Of a stretch of DNA of 64,000 nt, positions 55,105 through 64,000 are shown one piece after another. Each line of letters starts with the position of its first letter. Position 1 is the stretch's first letter. Both the position numbers and the translations under genes were made by a program. The stretch covers positions 379,332-443,331 of the forward strand of contig FN648498.1 of the NCBI GenBank assembly GCA_000310025.1, written 5' to 3'. Below the pieces are notes generated by a model, which made no database searches, was not told the DNA's origin, and saw only the letters and a program-made list of their open reading frames with translations. The stretch comes from Ectocarpus siliculosus (Eukaryota > Sar > Phaeophyceae > Ectocarpales > Ectocarpaceae).

Positions 55105-55760
55105 CCAATAACTCTGGAGATTGGTTGATTGGTTTTTTTCCCGACCAATCACTGATGCAGGGACGCTGGCCACACGACGCCGGCAATAGGTTGGTTGAGT
55201 TTCAGCCCGAACAATAGCTGTTGCAGGGATGCCGGCCACAGGACTCCGGCAATAGGCTGGTTGAGACCATATCCAAGTGTCAGAAGTTTCAGGTGCACAG
55301 GAAACGGCACGTTGCCTCTGGGAATCCCAAACCTGTCTTGAACACCAGCTATGTCAGTCCCGGGGCCAAACCACTAATATTTGGCTAGCCTAAACTTTTT
55401 TCTCAGCTCCGGGTATTCTGACCACGTCCACAGCTCGATGGTGGCTCTCCGCAGCAGAGTCAAGGGCAGCGCCCACGTCAAACGAAGAGCCCGCACGACC
55501 GGCACACGGGTCGAGATACACATCTGCGAGCTGCGTGTGCTCGGCCGCATCTGCGATTCGCCAGACGACCACAAACGTCTACAAACCTCTCGGAGTCTGG
55601 TGATATTCATGGACGTGCAAGATCGAGGTAGATCGGCACGCCCTGCAAGTTTCCAACGACGTCAGCTGCAGCTCCATTGTCGATGTACACCATCGCTTCT
55701 CCCCTCCCGCACATGCTTGGCTCAAGGCAACGATGAAGGCATCGAGGCACCGGGTTTGCC
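55105..55760 (-). pseudogene. FNIP-type repeat gene remnant, copy 3
   Basis: The minus strand keeps the family splice acceptor (GTTCCCAG|GGCAAAC at 55760/55761). The same start follows (QTRCLDAFIVALSQA, EKRWCTSTMELQLTSLE). The reading then shifts frame near HQTPRGL, resumes as RVPVVRALRLTWALPL, hits an in-frame TAG after FRLAKY, and retains only two intact repeats (LNQPIAGVLWPASLQQLLFG and the next one) before a TGA. Compared with the 14-17 repeats of its paralogues this is a truncated, disrupted copy. Confidence 0.85.
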
Positions 55761-56695
55761 CTGGGAACAGCAACCAGCGCAGAGCCAAAATCAAACGAAA
55801 ATAATCAACAATTGTCGGGTGTGTGACAGTTTCTCATGTCAATACAATACCGAGTGGCGCCGGGGACTACGAGGAGCATGAGACGAGAACAGAGACCCCT
55901 TCTCCCATTTGGTTGCGACACGTGAGGGATCGACATTCAGTAGTCTCCGGAAAGACGTGGACGGCAACTGGATCGGAAGTACCAGAGACAACGAAACTGG
56001 TGGGAAACGCTGCCGCTAAGATAACGAGGCACGAAGCGGGATTGCTCCCCTGGGGGATTGGTTATGTCTCGCCCAGGGGGGAAAGCGGTCAACAGCTCTT
56101 GCGAGCACATACGAGGGAACTCCAAGTATTCAATCAGGCTGCAGTCATGCGATCGATTTTGCCAGTCTTCTACTTCAAACTGAGACGTTTCCATCAACTG
56201 CTCGTTGAGCACCACCTCCTCCTGCCGACAAACACCGGAGTTGCGCTGTGACTGGTCTGCTCGTGCAAAACGCCAAGTAGCATTGTATCGCAGAGAGAGT
56301 ACTGTAAGGTACCCCGCCCTAGCTAGCATAGAGTGATGCAGCATACTGCGCCAGTTTCACAGCCTCTCTTGTTGTTGTGCGTTGGGTGGCGCCTGGTTAT
56401 CATGATAAAAAATTGCCGCTTCTTTTTGGCTCCTAGCTGCCCGATTTTTGCTATTCCTGTGCTGCCGTGAACTCGAGGAACAGCAGTACCTGCACACCCG
56501 CAGCAGCGCGGACATGTCGCTTATATGACCCACAAGCCCCGCCTGCTCTGTGTGGGGTGTGCTGGGTGCTGTGTGTGTGTGTCGTGTGTTGCCGAGACGG
56601 CGAGAAATGTGTACGCCCGCGGTGTCCCTTATCAAGCGTGTCGCCACTACTGACGAAAACCATCTGCTATATTGGCCCTATATTTCCCATGCTAA
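55761..56695. other. Intergenic, no gene recognised
   Basis: Short overlapping frames only; nothing recognised. Confidence 0.5.
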
Positions 56696-57143
56696 CCCTA
56701 AATGTACTGGACGCCCAAACGTGGAAACTTTGGGAGCACAACACTCGACTGTCTGTTTGCCGCACTGTAATCTGCACTAGGATCCGCTGTGCGAGAAGAA
56801 CGGGGGAAATCTAGGTCTACAATACGTCTGTCACCTCCGGGAGGTGGCAGTTGTGTGATACAGATACTGTGTGATTCCTCTCCTCGGCCTCTGACTTGCT
56901 GTACACAGTATCTCTCAGGCCACGTTTCCCCTTATCGAGAAGTCTGCACAACCTAGACTTGGAAAAAAATGCGGACTTGGCTTCAGTATTGAAAGTCTCC
57001 CCATGCATTTGGGGACGCTGCCCTGTCTAAAACCAAGTCGCCCTTCGTCCCTCGGGATCGTTCAGCCTCTCCCAATTGGGCGAATGCGATTATTTTCTGG
57101 ATCTGTATGCATAACCTTAAACGAACTGGGTTCTCGATAAGGG
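56696..57143. mobile_element. Diverged copy of the piggyBac-like MITE
   Basis: Similar end to end to the element at 8969-9409. The left end is CCCTAAATGTACTGGACGCC, the interior shares CCTCTGACTTGC and GACTTGGCTTCAG, the hairpin-like CCCCA...TGGGGAC region and CCAAGTCGCCCTTCGTC, and the right end is ACTGGGTTCTCGATAAGGG. Its length is 448 bp against 441. The flanking TTAA is no longer intact (CTAA on the left), consistent with an older insertion. Confidence 0.65.
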
Positions 57144-57172
57144 TCTCCCACACTTCTACTGTTTTGCTCAAC

Positions 57173-57550
57173 CGCCCATTGGGCACCCATGGCACCGAAG
57201 TGCCCATGTGCTGCCCATGAGGAATGCTCAAGGGCAAGCCCGTGGGTAGCCCGTGGGCAGCCCATGGCCGGCCCATGGACCGTCAATGAGTGACCATCAA
57301 CCGGAACCAAGGTACTCCTAAAAATAGATTATCTGCTTTGGAAGGGGCATTGTAACGGCTAACAACCCTAATGTTAACCCTAACCCCAAGCCCACACGAT
57401 ACGTGCTAAGTTGGCGCTGGCCAAGTTCTAGGTTGATGGGCCGGTGCCTAAGTTCTAGGTTGATATGCTGGTGGCGAAGTGCTACGTTGAAGTACCGACG
57501 GTGGGCACTTTGTGGGCAGTTCATGGGCTGCCCATGGGTGCCCCATGATA
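57173..57550. repeat. GGGCAGCCCATGG-type inverted clusters and 27-bp tandem repeat
   Basis: Clusters of GCCCATGG-like motifs at 57173-57275 and 57497-57550 are roughly inverted relative to each other. Between them three 27-bp tandem units start at 57423, 57450 and 57477 (AAGTTCTAGGTTGAT...). Confidence 0.6.
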
Positions 57551-57597
57551 GGTTTACGAAAACTGCCGGAAGTATGGGAGATCGGGTTCTTAGAGGG
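57378..57597. mobile_element. Possible third TTAA-flanked MITE
   Basis: A 220-bp segment starts CCCTAACCCCAAGCCCA and ends GGGTTCTTAGAGGG, flanked by TTAA at 57374-57377 and 57598-57601. The right end resembles that of the 8969-9409 element (GGGTACTAGGAGGG). The inverted repeat is only about 4 bp, so support is moderate. Confidence 0.4.
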
Positions 57598-57754
57598 TTA
57601 AATATGATGTCGCCAATACCGACGGCGAAGACCTGCGAGGAAAAAATCGCCCAAAACACAGAGATGTACGCTCCCGGGGAATTTTCACCTCGGTTTTGCG
57701 TTGTAAATCCGTGCTGGCGCCCCCCGCCGCGTTCTCACAACCCATCATGTGTAT

Positions 57755-57850
57755 ACGGCTCCCGGGAGGATCGAGCCCACAACCTATGTCAGAGGATGTA
57801 CAAGGCTACCAATTGAACGACAGCGGTACATCTAAACCTCAATTCCGTTT
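57755..57850 (-). repeat. tRNA-derived (SINE-like) repeat, second copy
   Basis: The minus strand has an A-box (TCGTTCAATTGGTAG) and, about 45 bp on, a B-box-like GGGCTCGATCCTCCC. The arms do not close into a normal acceptor stem. It shares layout and flank with 19995-20085. Confidence 0.45.
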
Positions 57851-60800
57851 AGTATTAAATGTCCAGGGCAGCATCTGCGGGTTGGGCTATTCGTGACCTC
57901 GTCAAGCAAACATGACCGCGCATCAGCGCGCATGATCTTTTAGGTTTATTATTAGGAGAGGCTTTCGAAAGGTCGTGGACTCGGTGAAGGGAGGTGGAAT
58001 AGCATAAAACACATGTGACAGTTACCGGTGCTGCAAGTTATCTACAGTCTGCACGACATGTACAACAGAGGTACCACCCGACCAGTCTCACCTGCAGCGG
58101 CCGTCGGTCAACCTTCACTAACAGGTGCTACGAAATCGAGAATTGTGTGGCACTCTTCCTCCTTTGCCCTTACTCCTCTGGGGCTCCTGTGCTCCGCCTG
58201 CTCCTCTCTGCTCCACTGCTACGCTACGGACGGTGAGTACGTGAGTACGCCAAAACAGTACATGTACATGTAGCCGACGGACGTTTATTTAGTAGATACA
58301 TACATGTACAAAACATGTACATGTATCAAGCGTACCGGTTCGGTAAAATTTGGAACCTGGTTCGGAGTTGTGCCCGAGCCGACACGAGCAGGGGCACGAG
58401 GGCACGAGGCACGAGGGTACGAGCCACGAGGCACTCCTACACGCGCACGACAGGGGAATCCAACACTATGACTATCTAATAGGGGAACTCGCCTCTTGCT
58501 TGGTGTCTCCACTCAAAAGAGAGAACGGGGTAGCATGGACAGTGAAGGTGAGGGGGATTACGTGCTACACAGCAGCTGCTACACAGCACTGGAAGAAAAT
58601 CTCAACTCATTGCGGATTAATTGTACCGTTTGGGCGTTGCGATGGTCAAGATGATCACAGCCACGGAGAGTGTGTACGGGCAGACAACACAAGATGCGCC
58701 ACCCTGTCGATTGGAGATACCGAAAGTTAGCTGTTCCCAGCGCTGCTAGACCTTCACGCATTCAGCAGCAAACCTTGACCTCCTGGCTCTGAGCGGCGTT
58801 TTGGGTCTTTGGTGCGAACCGATTCTCGACCCTCCCTGCTGGAGGAGCACGTGCTCTTGCCATCGTTATTCAGGTCAACAAGGCATCATGTCGTTTGACA
58901 AGTTGTGGCCCCAAGGAGTAACATTCTAGGCTACGGATATCCGCGCAACTTGTGGCCGTCACGACAATACACAGACTGGAGCTTGACTTTTCAGATGTTT
59001 TAGAAATTACATCACAGAATTGTAGCACCGTTCCTGGGAACACTCCTGGATACCAAAGTCTCAGATTACCAGACTTGAAGCTACTGCTCTGTTCGTTGGA
59101 GACTTTCGCAGACATTGTCCCTGGTATGTCGGTGAAGGGATCTATGAACCTAAGAACTATCGGTGCTGCGTACACCACAACAAACAGTCCCCACGCGCCC
59201 GGGTGCCATCTCGAGCGCGGCATATGTGCTTTTCTTTGCTGATGATGGTGAGACGAATCCTGTGATCGAGGGCAGGAGAGAGCTTGCAACTTTTTGTCTC
59301 GCACAATAACATCCGAACCAGGGCCACGAAGACAGTCCTTGTCCTTGTGTGTGTGCGGCCACTGTGTGCCTGCCTGCCCGCATGTTCACCTGCAGCAGCA
59401 GCAGCAGGAGTGTACCGATGCTTCTCTCGTTCTACAGCACACTTGCGGTGTTCTCAGTGAGGTCACATCAATTCAAGTTTCAACCCGGGGAGGGCGTGCT
59501 AGCCCGAGCGCCTCTCCTGCCTGTAACTCTGGGATAATATTTGATGGGCCTGGAGCCATTTGGTTGGTTAGTTGATGGCTAGGGTGGGTTCAGCGCCTGT
59601 GCCTGGCGTAAGGAGGTAGTATTCTGAAATATTCTGAGAGAAAGAAATTTTCAGGGTCCTTCAAACTTATAATATTTTTCCTAAATCTCAACTCCACTTT
59701 CTCAGAAAGAAGACGGGACTGTCAAATACGTTCCAGGGAATGTGTGCTATCTCTAAAGCTGAAAGCTTAATTCTGGACAATTTTCCAGTCCGAATCGGTC
59801 TAATGTCTCTACCCGTATGTAACTACGTAGGAGTATTGCCTGTCCGACTGGCTGGCTGGCTGAACAGCTCCGATCCGGCATGTAACACAGAAACCCGTCC
59901 TGCCGTACACATTTTTGTCGTTTTAAGGGTGGGCAGTTGTGCACATCTCCCCTCTTCAGCGACCCAGGAAACGCCTGCCTAATTTAGCTTCAAATATAAT
60001 ACCTCAGTACAGCTTTTAAGATTTCAGGGAGAGCCCACGTACGACAGTACTACCGCATACAGCAGCGAGCACGGAGGAGTGTCCATTGCGTACTAATCCC
60101 CATACACCTGGTTCACTTGTGAGTCCGACATATAGTTTGGCCCACACGTAGGCTGTATGATATGTGTGCGTGTAGATCCACCGAAGTGTGTATGTGTATG
60201 CGTGTGTGTGTTTGGGTGAGAGAGGGAAACTTGGGCTTTGGACCCACATACGGGGATGTTCGATCTCGAAATGCACATGGCATGGACGCCGCGACGGTGA
60301 TGTTTCGTGTGGTTCTGTGGTGGCATGACGAGGTGGTTGGAACACCGTCGAGGTTGTCGAGGTCAAGAGGCCTAAGTGTTGTGATGTTGTTGTGCTCGAT
60401 TTTTGGCCATGGATGAGTTGGAACATGGTGATGGCTTCATTTGGATCTGGGCCCATGTTATGTGTTGTTCCGCACAACAATGGTGAGTTGAGAGGTCCGA
60501 CATATCGCATCCATAATAGCGAAATGGCACACGGTAAAAGCCGACTCGAGAAACAAGGTCGGGAGATTTTACACTTGAGTCGCAGGAAAACGGAACCCGG
60601 TGTTGTTGACCAATCAGCACGGGGCCTTGGGGTTGTTTCCCGAATAAACTCCTAGTTTCCGTCCTCTATCACCCGCTCCCCCATATACATTTTTCTGTCG
60701 TTTGCGCTGTGTTGTATTGCAATAGGAGATACATGCGGAAAGGTCGAAATAAACCGCTGGAGCAGCCATGGTTAAGCGACGTCGCCATCATGTTAGGATA

Positions 60801-60973
60801 CCGAAAGAGGAACGACTTTTCACACACTTGCGAACCCAACGAGGGTGTCCTCTCCACGTTTTTCTTTCCGCATGATGTCCGGTTGGTTGAATGAGACAGC
60901 TTTCCACGCACTTCAACTCTCACGCTCGATATTGTGTCATGTCTTGGCTACGTATTCCATTGCCTGTCGTCAG
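57851..60973. other. Intergenic, no gene recognised
   Basis: Holds ACATGTACATGT palindromes near 58260-58325 and a GGCACGAG minisatellite near 58374-58433. The missing first exon of FNIP copy 2 should lie here or just upstream of 60974. No convincing gene otherwise. Confidence 0.5.
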
Positions 60974-62535
60974 GAGCAAGCCGGGGCTTTGACGCCTTGG
61001 TAATCGCCATAAGCCAAGTATATGAAGGTAGGGGTAAGCGCTGGTACACGTCTACGCTGGAGCTACGGCTGGCGTCGCTGGAGACCTGCAGGGCGTGCAG
61101 AAGAGTCCCGACGATACACGTCCGTGTTGATGCCAATACGCCTCCTAGCTTGTGGTCTCCGCGTGCGATGCCAACGAGGGCGCACACGCGCAGCTCGAAG
61201 ACCCGTGCGATGCAAACGAGGGCGCACACCCGCAGCTCGAAGACCCGTGGGATGCAAACCAGGGTAAACGCACGCAGCTCGAAGGCCCGCATCTCGAGTC
61301 GTGTGCCGGTCGGGCAGGCTCTTGGTTTGACTTGGGCGCTTCCTACGGAAATCCTTCTGCAGGGTGTCGCTGTGGAGCTGTGGATAAAGTTGGAGTTTCT
61401 GCAGCTGAGGGAATCTTTGTCGCCATCGGACCTAGTGTCGGTGGCTTGGCCCCAGAAGCTAAAACGGTTGGCTTTGGACACAGGCTTCGAAGCGGCTACA
61501 AACGCAGGGTCGTGGCCAGCTTCCTTGGAAAGTGTGACGCTTGGAAATGCTTTCAACCAGGCAATCGCTGGAGCTGTGTGGGGGGAATCGCTCCTACAGA
61601 TATCATTCGGCGCTCGGTTCGACCAGCCTGTGGTCAGCGTCGTTTGGCCGGGCTCCCTGCAAGAAATTTCGTTTGGTCGTGATTTCAACCAAGACATCAC
61701 TGAGGTCACGTGGCCGACCTCCCTGCGAACAGCTGCTTTTGGGGATTTTTTCAACCAACCGATTGCTGAAGTCGTGTGGCCGGCCTCCTTGCAGCGGCTG
61801 TCGTTCGGCACTCGATTCAACCAGCCCATCGCCGGAATCTTGTGGCCGGCGTCCCTGCAGCACTTGTCCTTCGGTCGTGACTTCAACCAACCCATCACCG
61901 AAGTCGTGTGGCCGGCCTCCCTGCGGCGGTTATCGTTCAGCGCTCGATTCAACCAGCCAGTAGCTGGAATCGTGTGGCCGCGCCCCTTGAAGGAAATATC
62001 GTTCGGTCGTGACTTCAACCAACTAGTTGCCGCCGTTGTGTGGCCGGCGTCCCTGCAGCGGTTATCGTTCGGGTCATTTTTCAACCAGCCCATCGACCGA
62101 GCCCTGTGGCCGCGTTCCCTGCAGCAACTGTCGTTCGGGTATTGGTTCAACCAACCGATTGCGGCCGTTGTTTGGCCGGCCACTCTGCAGCAGCTGGTGT
62201 TTTGGTCAACTTTCAACCAACCTATCCACAGAGTCAAGTGGCCGGTCTCGTTGAAGGATCTAACGTTCGGTCGTGACTTCAACCAACCCATCACTGAAGT
62301 CGTGTGGCCGGCCTCCTTGCAGCGGTTATCGTTCGGGTCAAGATTCAACCAGCCCATCGCCAGAGTCTCGTGGCCGTCCTCCCTGCAGCAGCTGTCGTTC
62401 GCTTCTTGGTTCACCCAACCCATCGCCGCTATTGTGTGGCCGGCCTCCCTGCAGCATTTGTCGTTTGGGTCAACCTGTGCGACAAACCCATCGCTGGATG
62501 CGTCGTCTTTGAACGAGGCGGAATTCGTGTTTTAG
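60974..62535 (+). CDS. FNIP-type repeat protein, copy 2 (main exon; 5' exon not found)
   Basis: A plus-strand exon follows acceptor CCTGTCGTCAG|GAGCAAGCC and runs to TAG at 62533. It codes about 520 residues with no in-frame ATG near its start, so an upstream exon is needed. The N-terminal domain matches copy 1 (KRWYTSTLELRLASLETC, SSRVPVGQALGLTWALP). A 14-residue unit, RAMPTRAHTRSSKT, is tandemly repeated three times between them. Then come one degenerate and 14 repeats of 22 residues, for example FNQPITEVVWPASLQRLSFG, more diverged from each other than in copy 1. A short non-repeat tail ends NEAEFVF. No membrane or secretion signal is visible. Function unknown. Confidence 0.8.
61165..61290 (+). 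repeat. 42-bp tandem repeat, three copies, in FNIP copy 2
   Basis: Three consecutive 42-bp units starting GCGATGCCAACGAGGGCGCA add 42 residues that copy 1 lacks at this point. Confidence 0.9.
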
Positions 62536-64000
62536 ATCAGGCCGGCTTTCGAAGTTTTGTGAACCTCATGGCACAGGTGGACCCATGCGGGAGTTTCTGT
62601 AGATGAGATCATTTGTTTTTGTAGGGTGTCATCTACGTTCTAAAAGAAATATAAAGCGGAGGACCGATATTGAAAGAACTCAGCCAACGCCGTGTTAATG
62701 TTGTCGACAGCTAAGCCTTTACCTTGCATACCAGGCGTTGAGAATTACATGTATCGTTTCCTGCGCAGTAAGTTCGTCAGTGCGGTTCTATGACCGCGAG
62801 GAACGAATGAAGACGGGGGCATGCGGGGGAGGGGGAAGTTCGGGCAGGAGGATTTTGCTGGAAATTTTAAATTGTGGTTCAAACCACTCGCTCACATGTC
62901 CTTTTTAGCACGAGAAAACATCGTCGTGGTGTGCGCGCCTCTCAGCAACATGCAGCATTGCCAGATGACAGATGTTTTGCACGGCGGACCCCCGTCGACA
63001 GGATTGAGACTTGACTGACTGACGACTGTTTTTGACTGAAGATAGTCTGCCCAGATGTACACATTGTGGGGTATTTCAGGAGAAATATGGAGGGAACGGA
63101 CTTCTTTTCGTTGTGCTGTGTTTGGGCCACGGATCATTAATATTTAGGTTAAACAGATGTTCGCATTTCGATTTTGAGGCACATAGAAATATTCACAAAA
63201 TCCTTGGAGCTGTAGTCCACAGGCCTATACGGAGCCAATAACAGGTCGGAGTAACGAGGATGACCAATGATTGGATTGTAGTAACGGTCGTTCTGCTTTG
63301 ATGCAGCGATGGATGGGATTGAGATCGTTCGCGTGCAGTGTAAAGGGTATGAGATATATTTTTATCCATCTACTGTAGCAAACTTGATTCCGAAGATCGC
63401 GATGCGGATACACAACGGTGTTTGCCCCTACTCTCTGTGCGAGAGGGTATTTAGTGTTTTCACGGCACTGCTTGCAAGTTCTCTTGATCGCCCTCCACCA
63501 TATGGTATCGAACCGACGTTTCGGCGAGGTTGTGGGAGTCAGGGTTAGGGGTACATTGGCGTGGATTCACACACGATCAATGGCCCTGGGTTGTCATGGC
63601 AAGGCGACAAAAGTAAACCCGAAAGCTGTATGAAGGTGCCATGAACGCCTTCGTCTCGTTTGGCAGGCAGATGGTCAGGAAACAAGCTTGTCGCGAGCCA
63701 ACGACGCCCCGAACGTATGAACGCCGCCACCGAAAGCGTCTGCCGCGAAGGGGTGTCAACGGGACAGAAGCTACATGCCATCTATCTTACCATGTGTTTG
63801 CTCTATCGATCAAAATTGGGCTGAGCTGGACGGGAAAGACCAGGTTAGACCCTCTCTGCGAGGCTTAACCCTGCACAATCCGGGATTTGCGGGAATGAGA
63901 AACGAATACATATATTAATGACGTTGAGTTTAAACGTCCTTACCTCCGGTTGGCCTTCACGGAGTTTTCTCAGCAACGCAGAAGATTGGCGTGATAACTG
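62536..64000. other. 3' flank and intergenic, no gene recognised
   Basis: Open frames under 90 codons (63309-63548, 63641-63868) are not recognisable, although one could be an exon of a gene continuing beyond the window. Confidence 0.45.

Noticed and set aside
60948-62423. 491-codon open frame antisense to FNIP copy 2
   Set aside because: It is the mirror of the 66-bp coding repeat, and the sense frame has the recognisable family motif and the splice acceptor conserved at two other loci.

Overview
This is a eukaryotic nuclear window, most likely from a brown alga (Ectocarpus-type heterokont). Genes are sparse and cut into many small exons (13 to about 700 bp) by introns of roughly 0.3-1.8 kb. 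The repeat proteins are of the FNIP/leucine-rich type I associate with brown algae. No bacterial operons, Shine-Dalgarno sites or CRISPR arrays are visible. The organism call is inference. Two runs of exactly 100 N (33566-33665 and 45289-45388) are scaffold gaps, and each lies inside or beside a large inverted repeat.

Layout. 1679-7435 (-): 26S proteasome ATPase RPT6 in seven exons, all six introns phase 0. 8060-15311 (+): an RFWD3-type RING/coiled-coil/WD40 ubiquitin ligase in about eleven exons, divergent from RPT6 across 624 bp. A piggyBac-like MITE with TTAA target duplications lies in its first intron. 17421-19024 (-): a FNIP-type 22-residue repeat protein. A paralogue is at 60974-62535 (+) and a decayed third copy at 55105-55760 (-). 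All three share one phase-1 splice acceptor ahead of a conserved N-terminal domain. 21115-22497: a non-autonomous hAT-like element with a perfect 8-bp target duplication. 25260-32930 (-): an unrecognised gene built almost entirely from repeated phase-2/phase-2 exons. Each of these encodes a low-complexity spacer followed by an aromatic-x-x-Tyr-(Met/Thr)-x-x-(Arg/Lys) motif. Its first exon and 5' region are duplicated as an inverted repeat of about 0.5 kb per arm inside its own first intron. 36148-52854 (+): a condensin II subunit D3-like HEAT-repeat gene, with its end well resolved and its 5' part uncertain. One intron holds a large palindrome and a gap.

RPT6 and RFWD3 both act in ubiquitin-dependent processes (proteasome unfoldase and E3 ligase), and the D3 gene acts on mitotic chromosomes. 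Their proximity is probably chance, although the RPT6/RFWD3 pair may share a promoter. The best candidates for something undescribed are the modular-exon gene with its inverted 5' duplication and the FNIP-repeat family. Exon borders were placed by reading frame, splice consensus and remembered family sequences, so they are models and not transcript-supported calls.
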